This document shows positions 8,764 to 16,751 of a DNA stretch of 64,000 nucleotides, one piece after another (positions within the stretch are counted from its first letter, which is position 1; each line of letters starts with the position of its first letter). Position numbers and translations under genes: made by a program. The stretch comes from Teichococcus aerophilus (GTDB lineage Bacteria; Pseudomonadota; Alphaproteobacteria; Acetobacterales; Acetobacteraceae). The stretch covers positions 1 through 64,000 of the forward strand of contig NZ_JACTVA010000022.1 of NCBI RefSeq assembly GCF_014490485.1. The letters run 5' to 3'. The notes below the pieces were generated by a model that saw only the letters and a program-made list of their open reading frames with translations, ran no database searches and was not told the DNA's origin.

Positions 8764-9903
8764 TTAGGTCGCCGGGCTGCTGCCTTGGTAGAGTTGGACC
8801 AGGAAGTCAGTCGAGACTTCGTTGAAGCCCCAGAAATTGCCCAGGGACAATCGGAGTGTATTGGGGGGCCGGCGGAAACGGTGGCCTGTTCGCGCCGTGG
8901 TGTTCAGCACCGGTGCGAGCGCGTCGCGCCAGAAATCCGTGCTGAAGCAGGCATCGTAGAGGCTGAGGTGCTGGCCGGGTTCGGCCTGTTCCGCGGTATC
9001 CGGAATGCTGAACGGCAACGCCGACAGGGCGGTGACCTGCTTGCCGAAGTAGTGGGCCTCGACCAGGACGCTGGAGCTGATGCCGATAACGCGGCTCAGA
9101 TTCTCCTGCGGCAGCAGGGTGTAGATGTTGGCCGAGGTGGTGATTGCCGCATCAAAGGGGGCGCCTTGCAAGCCATGCCCGCCCGGGTTGTACGGGTGCG
9201 GCTTGAACATCAGCGGCCCGCCGGGCGGCATTAGGCTACGCAAGGTGTCAGCGTAGTCCGCCAGGCCATGCAGTCGGCCATCGATGATCAGCGAGCGATC
9301 CACGCGGGTCTGGCCGACAAGCAGTGCGGTATCCGGCGCAATGGGGATATGCGGACGCTTGATGGCAGCGGCGGCGAGCAGATCTGCCCAGTCGAAATAG
9401 GTTTCGCTGGGGGTATGGTGGGCGAGCATGGCCTCGAACACCGCCTGGGTGTTGGTCTGCGCGGCGAAGAACACGTCCGGCAGGAAGCGCACCGGGTGGA
9501 TGTTCAGGTCGACGAAGGGGATGCCGAGCTGGGTGAGCGCGCGTTTGATGCTGTCCGCCATTTCAAACGATATGACCAAGCTGCCCTGAAAGACGGCTTC
9601 CAAGCGGTTCATGACGGGACGGTTGAAGGTGGGGGCGGAAAAGGCCTCGACCCAGCCTTCAGTGTCCTGGCCAAGGCCAAGGGCTTGGTACAGCGCGGGC
9701 GTATCGATGCCGCGTCCCCAGGTCCGGATATCGGCGGGCAGGCCAGTCGCTTCCGCCAGTTTGCGGCCGAGAAGGCGGTACAGCCAGACGACGTTCTCAA
9801 GCTGGGAAGAGCGGAAACGCGGCGGCGGGTGGCCTGAGCCGGTTCTTGGCGGGGTATCGCCCGGTCGCAGAAAGTCGCCGGTGAAGAGAATACGCTGGAT
9901 CAC
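8764..9903 (-). CDS. putative capsule-type glycosyltransferase (KpsC/polysialyltransferase-like)
   Basis: The 379-residue product (start at GTG 9903; TTG 9942 is an alternative) has GT-B-like C-terminal signals: MFKPHPYNPGG, then NIYTLLPQENLSRVIGIS and SSVLVEAHYFGKQV. A KPHP motif followed by a Ser-Ser-x3-Glu-Ala-x2-x-Gly-Lys motif recalls capsule Kdo transferases and polysialyltransferase-type enzymes that bind CMP-sugars. This is pattern resemblance, not a firm assignment. Its stop lies 17 bases from that of the GT4 gene, so the two converge. With kdsA, kdsB and kdsD nearby, a CMP-Kdo-using enzyme is plausible. Confidence 0.5.
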   Translation of the reverse strand: MIQRILFTGDFLRPGDTPPRTGSGHPPPRFRSSQLENVVWLYRLLGRKLAEATGLPADIRTWGRGIDTPALYQALGLGQDTEGWVEAFSAPTFNRPVMNRLEAVFQGSLVISFEMADSIKRALTQLGIPFVDLNIHPVRFLPDVFFAAQTNTQAVFEAMLAHHTPSETYFDWADLLAAAAIKRPHIPIAPDTALLVGQTRVDRSLIIDGRLHGLADYADTLRSLMPPGGPLMFKPHPYNPGGHGLQGAPFDAAITTSANIYTLLPQENLSRVIGISSSVLVEAHYFGKQVTALSALPFSIPDTAEQAEPGQHLSLYDACFSTDFWRDALAPVLNTTARTGHRFRRPPNTLRLSLGNFWGFNEVSTDFLVQLYQGSSPAT

Positions 9904-10020
9904 GAGGCCGCCCCGCCTTGCCTGGTTGAAGGTGTCCTTCAACCACCTGCCATGGCAGGGGCGGCTTTCATAGCGGTCATCTGACGCTTCCGTGGCAGCG
10001 CTGGTGGCGCCGCCACGGGG

Positions 10021-10752
10021 TCAGGGGGCTGGGCGTTCCAGGATGGCGTCGATCTGGCGGAGGCGGGATTCGACCTCGCGCATTTCCTCCGCCAGGGCGT
10101 CCTGACGGCGGGCGAGCCGGCGCCGTTCGGCGCGCAGTTCGACCTCGTTGACGCGGCCGCGGGGCGGGAGTGCATCTGCCTTTCCGGCTTCCGGCACCAG
10201 CTCCCGCCGCAGGGTCATGATCTCCCGGCGCGTGACATCGGGCCGAATCAGGCCGCGATCGCGGGCGACCTTGAGCTGGTTATCCGACAGCAGCGTGATC
10301 TGGTAGGCGGTACCGTAGCTGCCCGGGCACTCCTCGCGCGGCAGGCGGCCGGAATCCACGGCGCGGGCGATCTGGCGCAGCTGGGTGGCGGTGGCATCCG
10401 AGAAGGGGAACAGTTTCTCACTACCTTGGCGCAGGCGCTGCCACTCGGTACGTGTGAGAGAGTATTCAAGGCTGAGCAGGGCGCGGCCAATGGCCAGGAA
10501 ACTGTCCCGGACATCGCCCCATTCCTTCTGGATTTCGGAGCGGACACGCAGGATGCGCGAAACCTTGTCCGGGTCATCCAGCAGGCCGGTGCCGGCGAAG
10601 ACGTCGCGAATGGCCTCGATCGCCTCGCCGTCCGCGGCGCCGACGGCCTGCATGGAACGGGCCCGTTGGTCCGGCACGGCCGGGGTGATAATCTCTGGCT
10701 CTTCTTCGAGCAGGAAGTTCTTGAGTGCGCTTCTGGACCGCTTGCCGCTCAT
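10021..10752 (-). CDS. ParA-partner protein, DUF3102-like (possible ParB analogue)
   Basis: The 243-residue protein has no canonical ParB nuclease motif. Its middle (about 75-170) resembles DUF3102-type plasmid and phage proteins: a helix with FLAIGRALLSLE, then TEWQRLRQGSEKLFPFSDAT and TQLRQIARAVDSG. The last 45 residues form a charged coiled coil (ELRAERRRLARRQDALAEEM). Its ATG overlaps the parA stop (ATGA), so it is translationally coupled to the ATPase. By analogy with partition operons it may be the DNA-binding adaptor, with the palindrome at 11488-11511 as its site. That role is inferred. Confidence 0.6.
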   Translation of the reverse strand: MSGKRSRSALKNFLLEEEPEIITPAVPDQRARSMQAVGAADGEAIEAIRDVFAGTGLLDDPDKVSRILRVRSEIQKEWGDVRDSFLAIGRALLSLEYSLTRTEWQRLRQGSEKLFPFSDATATQLRQIARAVDSGRLPREECPGSYGTAYQITLLSDNQLKVARDRGLIRPDVTRREIMTLRRELVPEAGKADALPPRGRVNEVELRAERRRLARRQDALAEEMREVESRLRQIDAILERPAP

Positions 10753-11417
10753 AGCCCGATCTCCCGGCGTACGTAGGTCCAGATTTCCTCGAAGGGCGCG
10801 ATGCCGCGGCTCTTGGAGTAATCCAGCAGCGTCAGCCCTTTGATGGAGGGAACATGGATGTCCTCCAGTTGCGGGATCTCGGTAGGGCAGACTGGGCCTG
10901 CCTTGATGAGCGCGCCGCGCATCCGGGCGAAGGACGAGGTACGGCGGTTGGCGCGGTTCAACACCACCGCGGCGCGAAAACCCTTCTCGGTCAGCATGCG
11001 GATCCAGGGACCCACGGCTTCAACGTCATCCTGCGTGCAGACGGCCGGGACCAGGATCAGATCGGCGGCGACGCCGAGGCCATCGATGGCCGGGAGATGA
11101 TCCTCGACCGAGGGTGGCGTGTCCATGATGGTGAGGTCGTAGCCGTTGCGGCGCTGTAAGGCGCCGCGCCAATTCTGCAGTTCGGCTGCCTCAATCGGCG
11201 TCGCGGCGAAATCTGGGAAGGCCTCCCGGGTTTTGTCCCGCCGCGCGCCCCATTTGGTCAGGGTCTGCTGGCGGTCGAAGTCTAGGCCGAAGGGCTTCAG
11301 CCCGGCCTGGGCCGCACTGACCAACAGGTGCCGCGCCAGGACCGACTTGCCAGAGCCGCCCTTGGGGGACGAAATAAGAATGGTACGGCCCGTTTCGCGC
11401 GTCTTCTTGCCCACCAT
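10749..11417 (-). CDS. ParA/MinD-family ATPase
   Basis: This 222-residue P-loop ATPase has the deviant Walker A typical of ParA (SSPKGGSGKSVLARHL), a Walker B-like MDTPPSVEDH, and FDRQQTLTKWG. It has no N-terminal helix-turn-helix, as in small type Ib-like ParA proteins. The ATG at 11417 is preceded by AGGAGG, though only two bases away; a TTG at 11492 would put the likely promoter inside the gene. It heads a two-gene unit with the DUF3102-like protein. ParA proteins position DNA or protein cargo on the nucleoid; the cargo here is unknown, and a second chromosomal or integrated-plasmid origin is possible. Confidence 0.85.
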   Translation of the reverse strand: MVGKKTRETGRTILISSPKGGSGKSVLARHLLVSAAQAGLKPFGLDFDRQQTLTKWGARRDKTREAFPDFAATPIEAAELQNWRGALQRRNGYDLTIMDTPPSVEDHLPAIDGLGVAADLILVPAVCTQDDVEAVGPWIRMLTEKGFRAAVVLNRANRRTSSFARMRGALIKAGPVCPTEIPQLEDIHVPSIKGLTLLDYSKSRGIAPFEEIWTYVRREIGL

Positions 11418-11441
11418 GGCCTCCTGCACTGTCGGCGAACC

Positions 11442-11469
11442 AGTATAGGAGAAGGCGCTGTCGTGTCTA
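11442..11469 (-). promoter_or_regulatory. predicted sigma70-type promoter of the parA operon
   Basis: On the minus strand TAGACA (11464-11469) and TATACT (11442-11447) are separated by 16 bases and lie 25-52 bases upstream of the parA ATG. In this GC-rich sequence such a match stands out. The -35 element repeats the TAGACA core of the neighbouring palindrome, so the same protein might bind both and autoregulate. Confidence 0.55.
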
Positions 11470-11487
11470 TTCGGCGGGGCCGGAACG

Positions 11488-11511
11488 GCCAATTAGACAT
11501 GTCTAATTGGC
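11488..11511. promoter_or_regulatory. perfect 24-bp AT-rich palindrome (candidate parS/operator)
   Basis: Two exact 12-base arms, GCCAATTAGACA and TGTCTAATTGGC, meet without a spacer. It lies 71 bases upstream of the parA start and 13 bases beyond the stop of the gene at 11525. Palindromes of this size next to parA genes commonly serve as centromere (parS) or autoregulatory operator sites. I saw no second full copy, only a partial half-site overlapping the predicted -35. Confidence 0.65.
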
Positions 11512-11524
11512 GCGCCGTTGCCCC

Positions 11525-12151
11525 TTAGCGCGGCAAGGGGCGCGCTTCCGTGCTGCCGTTTAGTAGCTCGCTCTCGCAATGGGCGATGGCGGTGGAAAGA
11601 TCGCGGGTACGCCAGTGCTGGTGGGTTTGCATACCGCCTTCCTCCGTCTCCAGCGTGCAGATGAAGACGGGCCCCTGGGCGTCGGTGAATTCCCGGATGA
11701 AACAGGTTTGGCTGAAGAGGGCTGGCTCGGCCGATGTGGTGGGGAGGCGCTGATAGAGGGCGGAACAGCCCCACACCCTTGGCGCGTGCGGTACGCGCTG
11801 CAAAGCGATGAAGGCGGGAGCGAGCAGCATCTCCGCACCGCGGCGGGCTGCGATGACCGCGGCGGTGAGTGCCTGGTCAAGGCTTGCGGCCTCACCTTCC
11901 ACGATGCGGGCGACGCCGTTGGGCGCGGTATGCAGCGGCGCGCTCTCCAGCCGCCATTGCACGGGCGGCGCCGGCGATTTGAGATTGATCTCCGTCCAGA
12001 AGTCCCCGCGATGCAGTTGGCCGCTCCCGTCACCGCCGAGAGGTGACGTGGCAGTGGTGAAGGCGAATTGCCAGCGCGCACGGCCGGGAAGCGCCGTGCC
12101 GCCCTCGATCGGGAACAACTGTGGGGAAACGCAATGCGAGAGCAGGCTCAT
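11525..12151 (-). CDS. hypothetical protein upstream of parA
   Basis: A 208-residue soluble protein of unrecognised family. It has balanced composition with well-spread aromatic residues and Cys in the C-terminal half (FSQTCFIREFTD, VFICTLETEEGGMQTHQHW), so it looks genuine. No signal peptide or membrane segment is visible. It lies on the parA strand, separated from parA by the promoter and palindrome, so it may be a third member of the module or simply a neighbour. Confidence 0.55.
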   Translation of the reverse strand: MSLLSHCVSPQLFPIEGGTALPGRARWQFAFTTATSPLGGDGSGQLHRGDFWTEINLKSPAPPVQWRLESAPLHTAPNGVARIVEGEAASLDQALTAAVIAARRGAEMLLAPAFIALQRVPHAPRVWGCSALYQRLPTTSAEPALFSQTCFIREFTDAQGPVFICTLETEEGGMQTHQHWRTRDLSTAIAHCESELLNGSTEARPLPR

Positions 12152-12358
12152 ATCCGGTGTCCTGAAGCGGTGTCGGGGCAGGGCAGGGGTGGCTGCATCG
12201 GGTGGTCCTTTCCTGCCGCACTATCCACGGCGCGCGGACGAAAGCGGTGAACGCTGTGCCTCAAAACGCAATCAGGACTTCGGCCGCGATTCAGCACTTG
12301 CGCGCGTTAAGGAATGGTTCATAAATAAGATAATGATTCATTAAAGAGTTTACGCATC

Positions 12359-12571
12359 ATGAAGAGAGACTCCATCATATCCGCACTATGTCTGGCCATT
12401 GTGCTGGCGTGTGGCGGGCTGGTCCTGGTTGCCGGGATCGGCGCCGAGCGGAACACTGCCGGCGCAGGAGTCGCGGCGTGCCAGACGGCGCAGGGCTGCG
12501 GCGGGACGATGCGTCATGGCTGGATGCAGGGGGAGGCGGCGCGGCGCTTCGCCAGCGTGTTCCGGGAGTAG
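12359..12571 (+). CDS. small single-pass membrane or exported peptide
   Basis: A 70-residue frame begins with MKRDS followed by a hydrophobic stretch (IISALCLAIVLACGGLVLVA) that could be a membrane anchor or signal peptide. It has three Cys in total and a basic tail. The ATG is preceded by AAAGAG within an AT-rich patch (12313-12346), unusual for this genome and promoter-like. No homology is recognised. It may be a small envelope protein, but coding status is uncertain. Confidence 0.4.
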   Translation: MKRDSIISALCLAIVLACGGLVLVAGIGAERNTAGAGVAACQTAQGCGGTMRHGWMQGEAARRFASVFRE

Positions 12572-12793
12572 TCGGGCCAGCCGCTCACAGGATGGTGTAG
12601 TGGGCCCGGCGCGCAGCCTTTGAATGTGGCCCACTCTTCACTTTCGGAGCCGCCATTCTGTTGTAGCCATGCTCAACCTGCCCGGTGATGCGTCGGCTAC
12701 GATGTGCCTTGTTGTCTTGGCCCTTCCCTGAGGGAAGGCGTTTCCGTCGGCGCTTCGCCGGACCGGTCCTGCACCCTGACGCAAGGAACGGTC

Positions 12794-13543
12794 ATGCCTG
12801 CCCTGACGCGACGCCATTTGCTGTCTGCCACAGCATTGGTCGCCTTTTCTTCCTCGGCCCTCGGCCGCAGCCTTACTGGAAGCCTCCCCTGGCAACCGAA
12901 TGAGGCCTATCCCCCCCAACTGGTTCGCCCTGGCGGCTGGTATTTCCTGACGGCCGATGAGGCCGCGATGGTGGATGCCATCGTCACCCGCTTCATCCCG
13001 GCCGACGATCTCAGCCCCAGCGGCAAGGATGCCGGCTGCACGGTGTTCATCGACCGGCAGTTGGCCGGGCCCTATGGCACGTATGAGTGGCTCTATATGA
13101 AGGGCCCGTTCTCGGCCAACCCGCTGCCGACGCAGGGTATCCAATCGCCCCTGGTGCCGCAGCAGCAATATCGGCAGGGCCTGGCGGCGCTGGCCGCGCA
13201 TTGCCGCGACCAGTTCGGCGGCAAGCGGTTCGAGCAGCTGACCGGCGACGAGCAGGACGGCGTGCTGCGCGCGATGGAGAAGAACGAGTTGCAGCTGGGC
13301 CAGCTGAAGCGGCCGTTGCTGGATGCGAAGATGTTCTTCGACCTGTTGCTGCAGAACACGATGGAAGGCTTCTTCGCCGACCCCGTCTATGGCGGCAACC
13401 GCGACATGGTCGGCTGGAAGATGGTCGGCTTCCCAGGCACGCGCTACGACTTCCGCGACGTGCTCGCCAATCCCGGTCAGGTCTACAACAAGCCGCCAGT
13501 CTCGATCATCGGCCGGCCCGCATGGAATGGGAGGCCCGCATGA
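12794..13543 (+). CDS. gluconate 2-dehydrogenase subunit 3-family protein (small subunit of GMC dehydrogenase)
   Basis: This 249-residue protein begins with a Tat signal (TRRHLLSATALVAFSSSALG). The remainder matches the subunit 3 family that co-folds with, and carries through the Tat system, the flavoprotein of membrane-bound gluconate, fructose or 2-ketogluconate dehydrogenases (FLTADEAAMVDAIVTRFIPA, DPVYGGNRDMVGWKMVGFPG). ATG 12794 follows AAGGA. The stop overlaps the start of the flavoprotein gene. The order small subunit, flavoprotein, cytochrome matches known three-component periplasmic dehydrogenases. Confidence 0.88.
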   Translation: MPALTRRHLLSATALVAFSSSALGRSLTGSLPWQPNEAYPPQLVRPGGWYFLTADEAAMVDAIVTRFIPADDLSPSGKDAGCTVFIDRQLAGPYGTYEWLYMKGPFSANPLPTQGIQSPLVPQQQYRQGLAALAAHCRDQFGGKRFEQLTGDEQDGVLRAMEKNELQLGQLKRPLLDAKMFFDLLLQNTMEGFFADPVYGGNRDMVGWKMVGFPGTRYDFRDVLANPGQVYNKPPVSIIGRPAWNGRPA

Positions 13544-15309
13544 GCCGCTTGCCGAAGAAAGACGTCGTCATCATCGGGCTCGGCTGGACCGGCTCGATCA
13601 TGGCGCATGAGCTGGCGCAGGCCGGGCTGGATGTCGTGGCGATCGAGCGTGGGCCGTGGCGGGATACCGCCAGCGACTACAATATCGGCACCGCGCCGGA
13701 CGAGCTGCGCTACGCCATCCGCCAGGATATCTTCCTGCGCCCGGCGCAGGAGACGCTGACGGCACGCAACACGCCGGATCAGGTGGCGCTGCCGATCCGC
13801 AAATACGGCTCCTTCCTGCCAGGCAACGGCGTGGGCGGCGCCGGCGTGCACTGGAATGGCCATACCTGGCGTTTCATGCCGACGGATTTCAACCTGCGGT
13901 CCCACCTCGTCGGCCGCTATGGCGAGGGCTTCCTGCCGGAGCACAGCACCATCCAGGACTGGCCCGTCAGCTATGACGAGCTGGAACCGCATTACGATTT
14001 CTTCGAGAAGGTGTGCGGCATCTCCGGCAAGGCCGGCAATCTGCGCGGCGCGACGCAGGCGGGCGGCAACCCCTTCGAGGGCTGGCGCTCCGACGAATAT
14101 CCGACGCCGCCGCTGAAGCCGAACCTGGCGCAGAACCTGTTCCACAAGGCGGCCACCGAGCTTGGCCTGCATCCGTTCCCGCTTCCGGGCGCCAACGTGT
14201 CCACCGCCTATACCAATCCCTATGGGGTGCGGATGGCGCCTTGCACCTATTGCGGCTTCTGCGAGTGGTTCGGCTGCGCCAACTATTCCAAGTCCAGCCC
14301 GCAGACCTGCGTGCTGCCGGTGCTGATGCGCCAGACGAACTTCGAGGCGCGCACTCTGTCTGAGGTCACGAAGATCAACCTGGCGCCGGACGGTAAGACC
14401 GCGACGGGCGTGACCTATGTCGACTCCGCTGGGCGGGAATGGGAGCAGCCGGCGGACCTGGTGCTGCTCTGCGCCTATTCGTTGTTCAACGTGCGGCTGC
14501 TGATGCTGTCCGGCATCGGCACGCAGTACGACCCGGCGACGGGGAAGGGCACGCTGGGCCGCAACTACGCCTACCAGACCAATGCGGGCAGCCTCGGCTA
14601 TTTCGACAAGGACACGCATTTCAACCATTTCGCCGGTGCGGGTTCGCTCGGCATGATGGCGGACGACTTCAACGGCGATGTGTTCGACCACGGGCCGCAC
14701 GGCTTCATCGGCGGTGCCAACCTGGCCTGCAACAGCACCAATGCCCGGCCGATTTCCAGCCGCGTGGTGCCGCCCGGCACGCCGCGCTGGGGCGCGCAGT
14801 GGAAAAAGGCGACCGTCGAGACCGCCAATCACACGGCGAATGTCGGCTCTCAGGGCAGCTCCTATTCTTACCGCGACTGCTACCTGGACCTTGACCCCAC
14901 CTACAAGGACCCGCTGGGCCGGCCGCTGATGCGGATGACCTTCGACTTCAAGGAGAACGAGTTGAAGATGTCGCGCTTCATCGTCGACCGGACGGCGGAG
15001 GTGATGCAGGCCATGGGCGCGAAGCAGGTCGTCAAGAACTACAAGCGCGGGCCATGGGACGTGGTGCCCTACCAGACCACGCACAACACCGGCGGCGCCG
15101 TCATGGGCAACACGCCGGAGGACAGCGTCGTCAACCGCTACACCCAGCATTGGGACGTGCCGAACGTGTTCGTCTCCGGCGCCTGCCTGTTCCCGCAGAA
15201 TGCCGGCTACAACCCGACCGGCACGGTTGGCGCCCTGACCTACTGGGCGCTGGACGCGATCAAGAACCGCTACCTGAAGAACCCCGGCCAGCCGATGGTG
15301 CAGGCGTGA
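13540..15309 (+). CDS. GMC-family FAD dehydrogenase large subunit (gluconate/sugar dehydrogenase type)
   Basis: The 589-residue flavoprotein has the N-terminal FAD-binding motif (VVIIGLGWTGSIMAHELAQA). Its C-terminal segment holds the catalytic His (THNTGG) and Asn (GYNPTGTVGAL) of GMC oxidoreductases. A four-Cys cluster near residues 235-246 (CTYCGFCEWFGC) matches the region that carries a 3Fe-4S cluster in related FAD-dependent glucose and fructose dehydrogenases. It has no signal of its own and would be exported bound to the Tat-targeted small subunit. It oxidises a sugar, sugar acid or polyol in the periplasm and passes electrons to the cytochrome encoded next. The substrate is not determined. 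Confidence 0.88.
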   Translation: MSRLPKKDVVIIGLGWTGSIMAHELAQAGLDVVAIERGPWRDTASDYNIGTAPDELRYAIRQDIFLRPAQETLTARNTPDQVALPIRKYGSFLPGNGVGGAGVHWNGHTWRFMPTDFNLRSHLVGRYGEGFLPEHSTIQDWPVSYDELEPHYDFFEKVCGISGKAGNLRGATQAGGNPFEGWRSDEYPTPPLKPNLAQNLFHKAATELGLHPFPLPGANVSTAYTNPYGVRMAPCTYCGFCEWFGCANYSKSSPQTCVLPVLMRQTNFEARTLSEVTKINLAPDGKTATGVTYVDSAGREWEQPADLVLLCAYSLFNVRLLMLSGIGTQYDPATGKGTLGRNYAYQTNAGSLGYFDKDTHFNHFAGAGSLGMMADDFNGDVFDHGPHGFIGGANLACNSTNARPISSRVVPPGTPRWGAQWKKATVETANHTANVGSQGSSYSYRDCYLDLDPTYKDPLGRPLMRMTFDFKENELKMSRFIVDRTAEVMQAMGAKQVVKNYKRGPWDVVPYQTTHNTGGAVMGNTPEDSVVNRYTQHWDVPNVFVSGACLFPQNAGYNPTGTVGALTYWALDAIKNRYLKNPGQPMVQA

Positions 15310-16544
15310 TGCGGCGCGCGGCACTTCTCGCGGCCACGCTGGTGGCTGCCTCCATGGCCGGCGGCACCGCGCGCGCCGAGCCGGATAACTATACCGAGGC
15401 CGCCCGTGGCCGTTACCTGACGGTGCTGGGCGACTGCATGGCCTGCCATATCGGCCCTGACGGGCAGTCCCTGGCCGGTGGGCATCTGCTGGAAACGCCG
15501 TTCGGCAAGATCTCCGTGCCGAACATCACGCCGGACAACGACACCGGCATCGGCCGCTGGACGGCGGATGATTTCCACAACGCCATGCATAACGGCAAGC
15601 GGCCGGATGGCACGCATCTGTATCCGGCGTTCCCCTATACGTCCTTCACCCGGATGTCGCGGGCGGATAATGACGCGGTCCTGGCCTATCTCCGCTCCCG
15701 CCCCGCGGTGGAGAACCGGGTGGACCGGGACACGCTGCCCTTCCCGTTCAACATCCGCCTGCTGATGGCCGGCTGGAACTGGCTGAACTTCACCCCGGGC
15801 GAGTTTCGCCCGGACCCGCAGCGCTCCGCCGAGTTCAACCGCGGTGCCTATCTGGTGGAGGGGCCGGGCCATTGCGGGCTGTGCCACACGCCCCGCAACC
15901 TGATCGGCGGTGACCGCGACAGCGAGCACCTGCAGGGTGGTGCGTTGCAGGGCTGGTTCGCGCCCAACATCACCGCCGACGCACGCCTGGGCATCGGCGA
16001 CTGGTCGCAGGAGGAGATCGTCGCCTATCTCCGCACCGGCCACACCGACCGCACCGCCGCCAGCGGCCCGATGGCGGAGGTGGTGGCGTATTCCACCAGC
16101 CAGATGACGGAGGAAGACCTCAAGGCCATCGCCATCTATCTGCGGGAGCGTGGCGCGGCGGCACCACCGGCGCCCCCGGCCGTCTCCGCGGAGGACCCGC
16201 GCATGCGGGCGGGCGAGGCTGTCTATGCCGATACCTGCGCCGCCTGCCATGTCGGCAATGGCAGCGGTGTCGCCGGCATGTTCCCGCGGCTGGCCAACAA
16301 CCAGCTGGTGCGGCAGGACGACCCGACCGGCATCCTGCGCGTGGTGCTGCAGGGGTCGCGTTCGGTCGCGACGCCGGAGGCGCCGACCGCGCCGGCGATG
16401 CCTTCCCTCGGCTGGCGGCTGAACGACCAGCAGGCGGCGGATGTCGCCACCTATATCCGCAACAGCTGGGGCAACGCGGCGCCGCCGGTGACGCCGGATC
16501 AGGTGCGGAAGATGCGGGAGGTGGTGGCCGACCGTCCCGGCTAG
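15309..16544 (+). CDS. triheme cytochrome c subunit of the GMC dehydrogenase
   Basis: The 411-residue protein has a Sec signal ending ARA and three CxxCH heme sites: CMACH near residue 43, CGLCH near 189 and CAACH near 310. It takes electrons from the flavoprotein subunit and reduces ubiquinone at the membrane, as in gluconate and alcohol dehydrogenases of acetic acid bacteria. Its start overlaps the flavoprotein stop (TGATG). A C-terminal membrane anchor is not obvious; the protein ends in a charged segment. This completes a three-gene direct-oxidation operon. Confidence 0.9.
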   Translation: MRRAALLAATLVAASMAGGTARAEPDNYTEAARGRYLTVLGDCMACHIGPDGQSLAGGHLLETPFGKISVPNITPDNDTGIGRWTADDFHNAMHNGKRPDGTHLYPAFPYTSFTRMSRADNDAVLAYLRSRPAVENRVDRDTLPFPFNIRLLMAGWNWLNFTPGEFRPDPQRSAEFNRGAYLVEGPGHCGLCHTPRNLIGGDRDSEHLQGGALQGWFAPNITADARLGIGDWSQEEIVAYLRTGHTDRTAASGPMAEVVAYSTSQMTEEDLKAIAIYLRERGAAAPPAPPAVSAEDPRMRAGEAVYADTCAACHVGNGSGVAGMFPRLANNQLVRQDDPTGILRVVLQGSRSVATPEAPTAPAMPSLGWRLNDQQAADVATYIRNSWGNAAPPVTPDQVRKMREVVADRPG

Positions 16545-16751
16545 CGCATGGCCTCGGGGCAGGGGCGGGACCCGCCGCCTGCCCGCGCTTGCGGGCGTCG
16601 GGCAAGGCCGGAGGCGGGTTTGTAGGGCCTGGCGGACGGCGAACGGTCCAGAATGACCGATTCGTCGTTAACGCTTTGCGTATGAACTTGAAAAAATCAA
16701 GTTCCTCATGCATGTCCTTGCGAACAAGAAGGGGGCACCGCCCGCAACGCC

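Noticed and set aside
9946-9959. CCTGCCATGGCAGG palindrome before the capsule-type glycosyltransferase
   Set aside because: Perfect but GC-rich and short, overlapping a possible start region; no second copy or regulator supports an operator.
13483-15324. Long minus-strand open frame opposite the GMC dehydrogenase (613 codons)
   Set aside because: It mirrors the plus-strand gene codon by codon, is Arg/Ala/His-rich and lacks domains; a typical shadow of a GC-rich gene.
16545-16640. Intrinsic terminator after the triheme cytochrome gene
   Set aside because: GCCCGC/GCGGGC and outer CCCGCC/GGCGGG can pair, but there is no T-tract and GC-rich noise produces such stems often.
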